Both the position numbers and the translations under genes were made by a program. Source: Streptomyces halobius (GTDB lineage Bacteria; Actinomycetota; Actinomycetes; Streptomycetales; Streptomycetaceae). Taken from it: a stretch of 64,000 bases of DNA. Of this stretch, positions 1-8,216 are shown piece by piece; the stretch's first letter is position 1, and each line of letters begins with the position of its first letter. The stretch is taken from the NCBI RefSeq assembly GCF_023277745.1, contig NZ_CP086322.1:8928001-8992000 (forward strand). The letters run 5' to 3'. A model generated the notes under the pieces. It was not told where the DNA came from and searched no databases. It saw only the letters and a program-made list of their open reading frames with translations.

Positions 1-41
1 TTGCCAAGGAGTACGCCGAGCGAGCGGTACGGGAGCGCTGA
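1..41 (+). CDS. 3' end of an unidentified CDS (partial)
   Basis: Only the last 12 codons are in the window (AKEYAERAVRER, then TGA at 39-41). The TGA overlaps the ATG of the next glycosyltransferase (TGATG), so the two genes are translationally coupled and in one operon. The tail is too short to name a family. By position it is probably another deoxysugar or tailoring gene, but that is inference only. Confidence 0.55.
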   Translation, partial: AKEYAERAVRER

Positions 42-1378
42 TGCGCGTCCTGTTCGCCACCTTCGGCGCCCGCAATCACGTCCACGCCCAGGTGGCGCTG
101 GCCTGGGCGCTGCGGGTCGCCGGGCACGAGGTCTGCATGGCCAGCCACCCTGACCTCGGGGACGTGATCGCCCGCACCGGCCTGACCGCGGTCCCGGTCG
201 GCCGGGAGCTCAACGAGGACCAGGTGATGGAGGAACTGCGGGAACGCGAGGACGCCGCCCGTGACACGTACGACGAGGAGGCCCCGGACGCCCAGCTGCT
301 GCTGACGATGGACGAACTGCGCCCGGAGAAGCTGACGTACGACCACATGCACGGCGTGTTCACCGCGATGACCTCGGCGGTCTTCCAGAACTACTCGTCG
401 ACCGAGATGATCGACGACCTGGTGGACTTCGCCCGTGGCTGGCGGCCCGACCTGGTGGTCTGGGACCCGCTGACCTTCGCCGGGGCCGTCGCCGCCCGGG
501 TCACCGGCGCGGCACACGCCCGGCTGATGTTCGGCCTGGACCTGGTCGGCCGCATGCGCGAGAGCTATCTCGCGGAGGTGCGGGGGCGGCCCGCCGCGCT
601 GCGCGAGGACCCCATGCGGGAGTGGCTCGGCTGGGTGATGGAGCGTTACGGCGGCGCGTTCACCGAGGACCTGGTGACCGGCCAGTGGACCATCGACCCG
701 GTGCCGACCTCCCTGCGGCTCCCGGTAGGTCTGCCGTATGTCCCCGTCCGCTGCGTGGCCTACAACGGCAGGGGGAGCATCCCGCCCTGGCTGCGTGAGG
801 TGCCAGAACGCCCCCGGGTGTGCCTGACGCTCGGGGTGTCGCACCGCGAGGTGATGGGCGGTGACCAGGCGTCGATAGGCGAGCTGATCGACGCGGTCGC
901 CGGACTGGACGTCGAGGTGGTCGCCACCCTGAACGCCCGCCAGCTGCGGGCGGTCACCAGTCTTCCCGGCAACGTCCGCACCGTCGACTTCGTCCCGATG
1001 GACGCGCTGCTGCCCAGCTGCTCGGCCGTCATCAGCCACGGCGGGTCCGGCACGGTCCACACGGCGTTCCTGTACGGCGTCCCGCAGATCCTGGTGCCCG
1101 GCACCATGTGGGACAACGGCATCCGCGCCGACCTCGTGGAACGGTCGGGCACCGGCCTGCGCCTGGACGCGGAGACCCTGACCGCCGCCGCCCTGCGCGA
1201 CGCGCTCGCCCGTGTACTGACGGAGCCGTCGTTCGTGGCCGGAGCCGACCGGCTGCGCCGGGAGACGCTGGCCACCCCGTCTCCCCGGGACATCGTCCCG
1301 GTACTGGAGTCGCTCACCGCCGAACACCGGCGCCCCGGTGCCACAAGACACAACGCCCCTGCGAGGAACGATGTCTGA
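41..1378 (+). CDS. Activator-dependent macrolide/anthracycline-type glycosyltransferase (GT 1)
   Basis: 445-aa GT-B fold enzyme of the EryCIII/DesVII/AknS family, predicted to transfer an activated deoxysugar onto an aglycone or a growing glycan in the cytosol. The N-terminal acceptor domain opens with [15 protein letters not shown] and the typical [12 protein letters not shown]. The donor-sugar site is visible near residue 333 as [18 protein letters not shown]. Length is normal for the family. It starts at an ATG overlapping the stop of the upstream gene and itself overlaps the next gene by 8 nt, so it sits in a tight operon with the SDR and a P450-fold helper. Family members of this kind need such a helper, and the gene at 2211 is the obvious partner. 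Sugar donor and acceptor cannot be read from sequence. Confidence 0.93.
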   Translation: MRVLFATFGARNHVHAQVALAWALRVAGHEVCMASHPDLGDVIARTGLTAVPVGRELNEDQVMEELREREDAARDTYDEEAPDAQLLLTMDELRPEKLTYDHMHGVFTAMTSAVFQNYSSTEMIDDLVDFARGWRPDLVVWDPLTFAGAVAARVTGAAHARLMFGLDLVGRMRESYLAEVRGRPAALREDPMREWLGWVMERYGGAFTEDLVTGQWTIDPVPTSLRLPVGLPYVPVRCVAYNGRGSIPPWLREVPERPRVCLTLGVSHREVMGGDQASIGELIDAVAGLDVEVVATLNARQLRAVTSLPGNVRTVDFVPMDALLPSCSAVISHGGSGTVHTAFLYGVPQILVPGTMWDNGIRADLVERSGTGLRLDAETLTAAALRDALARVLTEPSFVAGADRLRRETLATPSPRDIVPVLESLTAEHRRPGATRHNAPARNDV

Positions 1379-2144
1379 CACGGCCTCCCCGCCCCCCGCC
1401 CCGCGGTCGGTCGTGGTGACCGGAGGCGGCTCCGGCATCGGCAGGGCCACCGCACGCGCCTTCGTCGACGAGGGCGCGGCCGTACTCGTCGTCGGCCGGA
1501 CGGCTGGTGACCTCGCCGACACGGCGCGGGGATACGACACCATCAGGACGCTCGCCGTCGACCTCACCGAGGCCGACGCGCCCCAGAAGGTCGTGGACAC
1601 CGCGCTGCGCGAGCTGGGCGGGATCGATGTCCTGGTGAACAACGCGGCGGCCCTGGGGCACCGCGCCCTCGCCGACATCGACCCAGAGCAGGTGACCGTC
1701 CAGCTCGGCACGAACCTCGCGGTGCCCGTGCTGCTCACCCGGTGCGCGCTCGACGCCCTCGCCGCCGACGGCGGCGGCACCGTGGTGAACGTCAGCTCGT
1801 CCGGTGCGCGCGGGTCCCGGGCCTGGCCGGGCAACGGTGTGTACGGCGCCGCCAAGGCCGCGCTCGACTTCCTCACCCGTACCTGGGCGGTCGAACTCGC
1901 ACCGCTCGGCATCCGGACCGTCGGCGTCGCACCCGGGCTGGTCGACTCCGGGTTCGCGGAGCGGGCGGGCATGTCGCCCGAGCAGTACGACGGCATGCTC
2001 CACCACGTCGGCGCCCGGACACCGCAGGGCCGCGTCGGCACCCCCGAGGAGATCGCCTGGTGGATCACGCACCTGACCCGGCCGGGCGCCCACTACCTGA
2101 CCGGCGCCGTACTGCCGGTCGACGGCGGCCTCTCCCTGACGTGA
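1371..2144 (+). CDS. SDR-family NAD(P)-dependent oxidoreductase (tailoring ketoreductase)
   Basis: 257-aa classical short-chain dehydrogenase/reductase. The Rossmann motif TGGGSGIG is at residues 17-24, NNAA near 90, the Ser of the NVSSSGARG strand near 140, and YGAAK (catalytic Tyr and Lys) near 157-161. The C-terminus ends [12 protein letters not shown], as in FabG-like proteins. I chose the ATG at 1371 because GAGGAA precedes it at good spacing and it overlaps the glycosyltransferase stop by 8 nt. It could reduce a keto group on the polyketide or on an NDP-sugar; the sequence does not decide between them. Confidence 0.9.
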   Translation: MSDTASPPPAPRSVVVTGGGSGIGRATARAFVDEGAAVLVVGRTAGDLADTARGYDTIRTLAVDLTEADAPQKVVDTALRELGGIDVLVNNAAALGHRALADIDPEQVTVQLGTNLAVPVLLTRCALDALAADGGGTVVNVSSSGARGSRAWPGNGVYGAAKAALDFLTRTWAVELAPLGIRTVGVAPGLVDSGFAERAGMSPEQYDGMLHHVGARTPQGRVGTPEEIAWWITHLTRPGAHYLTGAVLPVDGGLSLT

Positions 2145-2210
2145 CATGACCCGGCATGACCTGACATCGGGACGACCACAGCGGGACCCCGGAGAAGCGG
2201 AGTTGAGTAC

Positions 2211-3497
2211 ATGGTGAGCATGACCGAGAGCGAGTTGGGCCGTGTGCTGCTCACGCACCGCGGCGTCCAGTGGATCATCGGCACGAAGGACGATCCGTAC
2301 GCCCTGCTGCTGCGGGCCGCCGGCGACGATCCGCACCAGCTCGGCGAACTGATCAGGGAGCGGGGTCCGCTGTACTGGAGCAGCGCCGAGGCGTGGGTGA
2401 CGGCGCATCACGAGGTCGCCGCTGCCGCGCTCGGCGACCGGCGGCTGAGCCTCCGGCACCCCGACGCGGACGCGCCCGCCGCGGACAACGAGGGCGGGCA
2501 GCGGGAGCCCATGCCGTGGGAAGTGCCCGCGCTGCGCGAGATCCTCCCCTTCGACGAGGTGTTCCTGACCGCCGGCCGGGCCGACTGCGCGCGCATGCGC
2601 GAGCTGCTCCAGCCGCTGCTGGGCGCGAGGGCGCTGGAGCGGTGGCGGCCCGCGGTCGAGCGGGCGCAGCGCCGTGCCCTCACCGCCGCGGGCACCGAGT
2701 TCGACCTCCGGGCGGACGTCGCGGACCCGTTCGCCGCCGACGTCGTGCGGGAGCTCCTCGGCGTACCGGAGGAGGACCGTGACCGCTTCGCCGCGTTGTG
2801 CCGTGGTGCGGCGGGCGTCCTGGACGCCATGGTGTGCTCGCCGCACTTGCGTACGGCACGCGAGTTGCTCACCGCGGTGGAGGGCATGCGGTCCCTGCTC
2901 ACCGACCTGATCGCGCGGCGGCGCGAGAGGCCCGGGGACGATCTCGTCAGCGCCTTGCTGACGGCGACGCACGACGACGAGGTGCGGTTGGTGTGCATGC
3001 TGTTGGCCCTCGTCGGCCCCGAGCTGTCCGGGACGCTGTTCTGTGACGCGGTGGCGGCCCTGCTCGACCACCCCGCACCGTGGCGGTCGCTGTGCGAGAA
3101 CCCGGATGTCGCGCCGGCGGTGGTCGAGGAGACCTTGCGGTACGCCCCGCCCGTCCGGCTCGTGCCCCTGTACGCGCACGAGGACCTCGCATTGGCCGGG
3201 ACGGCCGTCGCGGCTGGCAGCCAGGTCGTGGTGGCGGTTGAGGCGGCCCATCGGGACTCCGCGGTCCATGCGGAGCCGTCCGCCTTCGACCCGTTGAGGG
3301 AGCGGGGCAGGGAGCACCTGGCGTTCCCCGAGGTCCTGCCCACGTCGCTGCTCGCGCCGCTGGTGCGGCTCCAGGCCGAGTCCGGGCTCCGCGTCCTGGC
3401 GGCCGAGGCGCCTGGTGTGCGGCGCACCGGGCCCGTACTGCGGCGTCTGCGGTCCGGGGTCACCGGAGCCGTCCTTGAGCTGCCCCTCGCCCGCTGA
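2211..3497 (+). CDS. P450-fold glycosyltransferase auxiliary protein lacking heme cysteine (helper 1)
   Basis: 428-aa cytochrome P450-like protein of the EryCII/DesVIII/DnrQ/AknT group. These proteins are not oxygenases; they bind and activate partner glycosyltransferases. The K-helix signature survives (EETLRYAPPV, near residue 306), but the heme-binding loop is gone: where FGxGxHxC should be, the sequence reads roughly REHLAFPEVLPTSLLAPLV with no cysteine. It follows the SDR after 66 nt, with GGAG 8 nt before the ATG. It lies in the same operon as GT 1 and is its likely partner. A second ATG nine bases downstream is an alternative start. Confidence 0.88.
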   Translation: MVSMTESELGRVLLTHRGVQWIIGTKDDPYALLLRAAGDDPHQLGELIRERGPLYWSSAEAWVTAHHEVAAAALGDRRLSLRHPDADAPAADNEGGQREPMPWEVPALREILPFDEVFLTAGRADCARMRELLQPLLGARALERWRPAVERAQRRALTAAGTEFDLRADVADPFAADVVRELLGVPEEDRDRFAALCRGAAGVLDAMVCSPHLRTARELLTAVEGMRSLLTDLIARRRERPGDDLVSALLTATHDDEVRLVCMLLALVGPELSGTLFCDAVAALLDHPAPWRSLCENPDVAPAVVEETLRYAPPVRLVPLYAHEDLALAGTAVAAGSQVVVAVEAAHRDSAVHAEPSAFDPLRERGREHLAFPEVLPTSLLAPLVRLQAESGLRVLAAEAPGVRRTGPVLRRLRSGVTGAVLELPLAR

Positions 3498-3541
3498 CCC
3501 GCCCTCCTCACGGTGCGTCACGAATCCCTCGACCATGTGAC

Positions 3542-3568
3542 TTGTATAGCTCGTAGCAGAGATACTAT
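3542..3568 (+). promoter_or_regulatory. Candidate promoter for the drrA-like exporter operon
   Basis: The 109-nt gap before the exporter operon is locally AT-rich, unlike its surroundings. TTGTAT at 3542 and TACTAT at 3563 resemble -35/-10 boxes, but the 15-nt spacing is short. The match is weak; the compositional shift is the main support. Confidence 0.3.
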
Positions 3569-3606
3569 GTTTGATCTAACAGGTCTGATCGAAAGGTAGA
3601 GGGCCT

Positions 3607-4587
3607 ATGGCAGAGGCAAGCGATCTGCACGAGCTGAGTCAGGCTGCGGGATCGCCTGAGAGCTCGGCAGGCGAACGGGTGATCGATATCCGCGGACTGC
3701 GGATGCGATACGGGTCCAAGGACGTGCTGAACGGGGTCGACTTCAGCGTCCGCAGGGGTGAGGTCCTCGCTCTGCTGGGGCCGAACGGTGCCGGAAAGAC
3801 CACCACCATCGAGATCATGGAGGGGTTCCGCACCCGTTCGGCCGGTGAGGTCAGTGTGCTCGGTGCCGATCCGGCCAGTGGCGACGAGCGGTGGCGCGCC
3901 AGACTGGGCATCGTGCTCCAGTCATGGCGCGACCACGGGAAGTGGAAGGTCCGGGAGCTGCTGGCCCAGCTGGGCGACTTCTACCGGCCCTACTCCACCG
4001 CCGAGCGGCCCCGACCACGGAACGTGGACGAGCTGATCGCCATGGTCAGCCTGGAGGAGCAGGCGGACCAGAAGATCGGGTCCCTGTCCGGCGGGCAGCG
4101 CCGTCGCCTCGACGTGGCGATCGGCATCGTAGGACGGCCGGAGGTGCTGTTCCTGGACGAGCCCACCGTCGGGTTCGACCCCAAGGCCCGCCGGGACTTC
4201 CACGACGTGGTGCACCGGCTCTCCGACCTGGAGGACACCACGATCCTGCTCACCACGCACGACTTAGACGAGGCCGAGAAGTTGTCCGACCGTATTCTGA
4301 TCCTGGCCGGTGGTCAGATCGTCGCCAACGGCAGCGCCGACCAGCTCGCCCGGCAGGCGTCGGGCAAGGCCGAGGTCCGCTGGAGCGTGAGCGGCGAGCA
4401 CTTCGTCCACGCCACCCCCGACGCCAGCCCGTTCGTCCACGAACTGTTCAAGCAGCACGGCGACCGGGTCCGTGACCTCGAGGTGCGCCGGGCCAGTCTG
4501 GAGGACACCTACATGACCATGGTCCGGCAGCACGAGGCCGGCCGGTCCGAAGAGGCGATCGCCGCGTTCCGGGAGGCGGGTCAGTGA
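3607..4587 (+). CDS. drrA: DrrA-type ABC transporter ATP-binding protein
   Basis: 326-aa ATPase subunit of a two-component ABC-2 exporter, related to the daunorubicin efflux protein DrrA. It probably exports the product and gives self-resistance. Visible motifs in order: Walker A GPNGAGKTT (58-66), signature LSGGQRRRLD (about 160), Walker B LFLDEPTVGFDP (about 181) and H-loop TTHD (about 218). Its GTG-started permease partner overlaps the stop codon. Codon 220 (4264-4266) is TTA, a rare leucine codon in Streptomyces that needs the bldA tRNA, so export may be developmentally timed. AAAGG lies upstream of the ATG. Confidence 0.92.
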   Translation: MAEASDLHELSQAAGSPESSAGERVIDIRGLRMRYGSKDVLNGVDFSVRRGEVLALLGPNGAGKTTTIEIMEGFRTRSAGEVSVLGADPASGDERWRARLGIVLQSWRDHGKWKVRELLAQLGDFYRPYSTAERPRPRNVDELIAMVSLEEQADQKIGSLSGGQRRRLDVAIGIVGRPEVLFLDEPTVGFDPKARRDFHDVVHRLSDLEDTTILLTTHDLDEAEKLSDRILILAGGQIVANGSADQLARQASGKAEVRWSVSGEHFVHATPDASPFVHELFKQHGDRVRDLEVRRASLEDTYMTMVRQHEAGRSEEAIAAFREAGQ

Positions 4588-5438
4588 GTCCCACCGTGTA
4601 CGCCGTACGGCTCGGTCTGCGCCGCGGCTGGACCGAGTTCCGACAGAGCCTGACCACGCCCGGCGACATCATCTACTACCTCGTCCTCGGGGGTGTCTTC
4701 CTCGGGGTGTTGTTCTTCATGCGGAACACGACCGTGGAGGGCACCGACCTCTCACTGGCGACGCTGTCCATGCCGAGCATGATCGGCGGACTGCTGGCCT
4801 TCCAGGCCCTGGGCGGCGCGGCGTTCGCGCTGGCGGCCGAGCGGGAGGACGGAACGCTGCTGCGGGCCAGGACCGTGCCGCAGGGCCTCGTCGGCTACGT
4901 CGCCGGCCGGATCCTGGGAATCGCGCTGAGCACCCTGCTCACGCTGACGATCATCCTGGTGCCCAGCGTGTTCCTCTTCGAGGACCTGGTGACCGGGGAC
5001 CTCGCCAAGTGGCTGAACCTGCTGTGGGTGCTGGCCCTCGGATTGCTCGCCACCATGCCGATCGGCCTGATCATCGGGGCGATGGTGAAGAACCCGCGCG
5101 GCGCCAATACGTGGGGCATCTTCCCGACGATGGGTCTGCTGGCGATCTCGGGTATTTTTTACCCGATCACCTCGCTGGCGGGCTGGCTCCAGGGCATCTC
5201 GCAGATCTTCCCCGTGTACTGGGTCGGACTGGGTACCCGCGCCGCGCTGCTGCCCGAGGCAGCGGTCGCGGTCGAGCTCGGCGATTCCTGGCGCAGGCCC
5301 ATGACCGCGTTCGTGCTCCTCGCCTGGGCCGTCGTCGCGCTGCTGATCGCGCCGAAGGTCCTGGGGCGTACGGCGCGCGGCGAGACGGGATCGAAGGTCG
5401 AGGCACGACAGCAGGAGGCATTGAAGCGCGTTGGGTGA
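4584..5438 (+). CDS. drrB: DrrB-type ABC-2 transporter permease
   Basis: 284-aa integral membrane protein with about six hydrophobic segments (for example IIYYLVLGGVFLGVLFF and LLTLTIILVPSVFLF). It has the ABC-2 family motif region around LAISGIFYPITSLAGWLQGI before the last helices. It starts at GTG inside the stop of the ATPase gene (GTGA overlap), so the two subunits are made together. It forms the membrane channel of the exporter. Substrate is inferred from cluster context only. Confidence 0.9.
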   Translation: MSPTVYAVRLGLRRGWTEFRQSLTTPGDIIYYLVLGGVFLGVLFFMRNTTVEGTDLSLATLSMPSMIGGLLAFQALGGAAFALAAEREDGTLLRARTVPQGLVGYVAGRILGIALSTLLTLTIILVPSVFLFEDLVTGDLAKWLNLLWVLALGLLATMPIGLIIGAMVKNPRGANTWGIFPTMGLLAISGIFYPITSLAGWLQGISQIFPVYWVGLGTRAALLPEAAVAVELGDSWRRPMTAFVLLAWAVVALLIAPKVLGRTARGETGSKVEARQQEALKRVG

Positions 5439-5838
5439 CAGGGCATTCGGCAGCAAGGGCGGTGCGACGCGCCGCGGCACGTCGGCGTCGGAGCCGGAGA
5501 CCGGGGCGTCGGCCGCCCGGCCCGGCACCGGCACCGGCAAGTCCGCCGCGGGCCGGCAGGCAGCCGGTGAGCAGGGGCGTTCCCGGGGCGGCGGCGGGGC
5601 CGAGACGGTGCACAACCGCATCGCCGTGCTGCGGGTGGAGCGCGCCATCACCCGCAGGCAGCTCGCCGACGCCCTCGGGGTGCACTACCAGACGGTGGGC
5701 TACCTGGAGCGCGGCGAGTACAGCCCCAGTCTGTACTTGGCCCTGCGGATCGCGGAGTACTTCGAGGTCCCGGTTGAGGTGATCTTCTCGACCACCCCGT
5801 TCCCCCGGATCGGGACCACCCCGTCTGAGTCCGCATGA
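5431..5838 (+). CDS. XRE-family helix-turn-helix regulator
   Basis: 135-aa protein with a low-complexity Gly/Ser/Ala-rich N-terminus (about 1-58). A compact Cro/XRE HTH follows at about 60-118, including RRQLADALGVHYQTVGYLE. This resembles the short YozG-like HTH proteins often found beside ABC-2 exporters. It begins with TTG, overlaps the permease stop by 8 nt and has GGAGG upstream, so it is the third gene of the exporter operon. It may control the exporter; no operator was found. A perfect hairpin follows the gene. Confidence 0.8.
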   Translation: MGDRAFGSKGGATRRGTSASEPETGASAARPGTGTGKSAAGRQAAGEQGRSRGGGGAETVHNRIAVLRVERAITRRQLADALGVHYQTVGYLERGEYSPSLYLALRIAEYFEVPVEVIFSTTPFPRIGTTPSESA

Positions 5839-5842
5839 AGAC

Positions 5843-5882
5843 GCCGCGGCCCTGGGGGCGTCGGTACCCCCAGGGCCGCGGC
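5843..5882 (+). terminator. Strong hairpin terminator after the exporter operon
   Basis: Perfect 16-bp inverted repeat: left arm 5843-5858, right arm 5867-5882, 8-nt loop. It lies just after the stop codon at 5838. There is no long T-run, as is common for Streptomyces terminators. It separates the exporter operon from the IS481 remnant. Confidence 0.75.
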
Positions 5883-5901
5883 AGGCCGAACATCGGGCGA
5901 T

Positions 5902-6644
5902 CTAGATGTACTGCCCTGTGAGGTTGGGGACGCGGCTGGCGGGTGGTTGGCCCTTGAGCGCGGTGTGTCCGCGGTGGTGATTGTAGGTATGCAGCCAGGC
6001 GGGGTAGGCATCGCGTCGTTCCCGCTCGCTGGCGTAGGGCTTTGCGTAGGCCCATTCGTCGAGCAGGGTGCGGTTGAACCGCTCCACCTTCCCGTTGGTC
6101 TGGGGCCGGTAGGACCGGGTGCGCTTGTGTGAAACGCCTTCCTTGGCGCGGTTCTTGCGGCCGGCGGTCCTGCCGAGGACCTTGTGGCCGCCGCCGTCGG
6201 GGATGTTCCCGAGTTTTTTGATGTCGACGTGGACCAGGTCGCCGGGGGCGGCGTGTTCGTAGCGGCGGATCACGCGGCCGGTGGTTCGGTCCAGGTGGGC
6301 CAGGCGGGCGAGCTGGAAACGGGCGAGGACGCGGTGCACGGTCGCGGGGTTCAACCGCAGCAGGCAGGCGATGCGGGCCGGTCCCCAGCGGCGCAGGAGA
6401 CGGACCCTGACAATCCGCCGCTCGGTGCGGGTCGGGGGCCGACGCGGACTGTGATGCGGACGCGAAGAGCGGTCACACATCCCGGCCTCGCCGTGCTGGC
6501 GACAGCGGTCCGCCCACCGCTTCGCGGTAGTCGGTGAGACCTGGAAGCGTTCGGCGGCCCGCCGCAGCGGCCAGCCGTCCTCGACGACGCAGCGGGCCAG
6601 ACGCAGACGGCCGGTCTCGGTCAAGGGTTATTACGGTGGGGCAT
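5902..6644 (-). pseudogene. IS481-family transposase, frameshifted and internally deleted
   Basis: The translation keeps the N-terminal HTH (RRAAERFQVSPTTAKRWADR), the start of the DDE catalytic core (LVHVDIKKLGNIPDGGG) and the C-terminal block with its glutamate (YRPQTNGKVERFNRTL). The stretch that should carry the central catalytic Asp (the DNGS region) is missing: NRAKEG joins straight to SHKRTRSYRP. The product is about 240 aa instead of about 320. The native ATG (complement of 6642-6644, MPHRNNP) is out of frame with the rest because of a 1-nt loss, so only a TTG-started frame stays open. It cannot be an active transposase. Confidence 0.88.
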
Positions 6645-6761
6645 GAGGACCTTCTGATCGTTCGTGTGTAGACGTCGCAATCCGCACCGAACCCGGAAGG
6701 CCCTCACACGTTCAAGATCACCCAACCGTGGAATCCGTCACCAACCTCCGTGGACAGAACA
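5907..6761 (-). mobile_element. IS481-type insertion sequence remnant, copy 1
   Basis: About 855 bp bounded by related 25-bp terminal inverted repeats. The left end is at 5907-5931 and the right end at 6737-6761; read outward they match at 19 of 25 positions. The enclosed transposase is deleted and frameshifted. No direct target duplication is visible outside the ends. The right end lies inside the reading frame of the neighbouring glycosyltransferase. A second, much smaller derivative with the same ends and orientation lies at 19945-20075. Confidence 0.8.
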
Positions 6762-8049
6762 TCAGAGCGCCCGCCCGGTGTTCGGCCGTGAGCTTCTCCA
6801 GCACCGGGACGATATCGGCGGGAGCCGGTGTACCGACGACCTCCTGGCGCAGCCGGTCCGCGTTCGTGCGGAACGACGGCTCCTCCAGCACCCGGACCAG
6901 CGCGGCGCGCAGCCCGTCCGGCGTCAGCTCCTCCGGATCGACGCACAGCCCGGCGCCCGCGTCCCGCACCCGGTGCGCCTTGGGGACGTTGCACCACATC
7001 TTGGCCGGCGCCATCACCTGGGGGACGCCGTGCGCCAGTGCCGTGTGCAGCGTCCCCGAACCGCCGTGGTGGACGATCGCCGCGCTGGCGGGCAGCACGG
7101 CGTCCAGCGGGGCGAAGTCGACGACCCGCACATTGTCCGGCACGCGCCGGCCCGGATCGAGCTGGTCCGCGGTGAAGGTGGCGACCACCTCCACGTCCAG
7201 CTCCGCCACCGCGGCCAGCAGATCGCCGACGGACGTCCGGTCCGCGCCGACCACCTCGCGGAACGACCTGCCGAGGGTCAGACAGACGCGGGGCCGCCGG
7301 GGTGGCTCCCGCAGCCATCCGGGGATCGTCGCCTCGCCGTTGTACGGCACGTAACGCACCGGCACGGACGGCAGGTCGACGGGCAGCCGCAGCGACGGCG
7401 GAACGGGATCGATGGTCCACTGGCCCACGACCAGGTCCTCAGTGAACTCCCGGCCGTGCCGCCGCAGGATCCGGCTCATCCACTCCTCCAGCGGATCCTC
7501 CCGCAGCGCCGGCGGTAGTCCGGCCAGCCCGCTCAGGTAGTGCTGGCGCATCAGCCCCACCAGGTCCAGCCCGAACATCAGCCGGGCGTGGGCCGCGCCG
7601 CTGATCCGGGCCGCGAGCGCGCCGGGGTAGTACATGGTGTCCCACACGACCAGATCGGGCCGCCAGGCACGGGCGAAGTCGATCAGCTCCTCGGTCGTGT
7701 CGTCCGGCAGGGTGTTCTGGTAGACGAACGACGTCCACGCGGTGAGCACCCCGTGCACATAGGGATAGGTCAGCTTCTCCGGCCAGGTCTCGCTGATGTC
7801 GAGGACGTCCAGCCAGGCTTCGTCACGGATCTCCTCGGGCTCGTCTGTGTAGTCCGGGTTCATCGTGGCCGGAACGTCGAGGACCTCGCCGACCGCGACC
7901 GCGGTCAGGCCGGCGTTGTTGATGTCCTCGACCACGTCCGGCTGGGTGGCAACACGGACCTCGTGTCCCGCGGCCCGCATCGCCCACGCCAGCGGTACCT
8001 GGGTGTGGACGTGGGTGCTCGCAGGGAACGGCGTGAACAGCACTCGCAT
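6718..8049 (-). CDS. Activator-dependent glycosyltransferase (GT 2) with IS-derived C-terminus
   Basis: 443-aa GT-B enzyme close in sequence to GT 1, with shared blocks such as VLFTPFPASTHVH at the N-terminus and HHGGSGTLHTALAHGVPQ at the donor site. I chose the ATG at 8049 because family members begin MRVLF at this point; the longer frame upstream is arginine-rich read-through. After LTAEHRAG the last residues (ALMFCPRRLVTDSTVG) are encoded within the IS481 end, so the native stop has been replaced. The lost tail is outside the conserved sugar-binding region, so the enzyme may still work. It is transcribed divergently from the FAD hydroxylase and has no helper gene of its own next to it. Confidence 0.9.
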   Translation of the reverse strand: MRVLFTPFPASTHVHTQVPLAWAMRAAGHEVRVATQPDVVEDINNAGLTAVAVGEVLDVPATMNPDYTDEPEEIRDEAWLDVLDISETWPEKLTYPYVHGVLTAWTSFVYQNTLPDDTTEELIDFARAWRPDLVVWDTMYYPGALAARISGAAHARLMFGLDLVGLMRQHYLSGLAGLPPALREDPLEEWMSRILRRHGREFTEDLVVGQWTIDPVPPSLRLPVDLPSVPVRYVPYNGEATIPGWLREPPRRPRVCLTLGRSFREVVGADRTSVGDLLAAVAELDVEVVATFTADQLDPGRRVPDNVRVVDFAPLDAVLPASAAIVHHGGSGTLHTALAHGVPQVMAPAKMWCNVPKAHRVRDAGAGLCVDPEELTPDGLRAALVRVLEEPSFRTNADRLRQEVVGTPAPADIVPVLEKLTAEHRAGALMFCPRRLVTDSTVG

Positions 8050-8216
8050 GGACCCCACCCTGACGGTGCGCGTTCGCACGGCGCTCGAGGAATCCCGCAG
8101 CGTCGCACGAGGCCCCGTCGGCGGGCTTCCAGCGGACTTCGAAGCCGACCGGCGAGTCTCGGCCTCTCGGGTACCAGCGGCCCGACCGGGCGCCGCACCG
8201 AAGCGGGAGGACGACA

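Noticed and set aside
2211..3497. Cytochrome P450 monooxygenase
   Set aside because: K-helix motif is present, but the heme cysteine loop is missing; the glycosyltransferase-helper class fits better. The same holds for 10712-11872.
1314..3536. 740-codon open frame on the minus strand
   Set aside because: It lies antisense to three well-supported genes, is Arg/Pro/Gly-rich and has no domain; it is a shadow of GC-rich codon bias.
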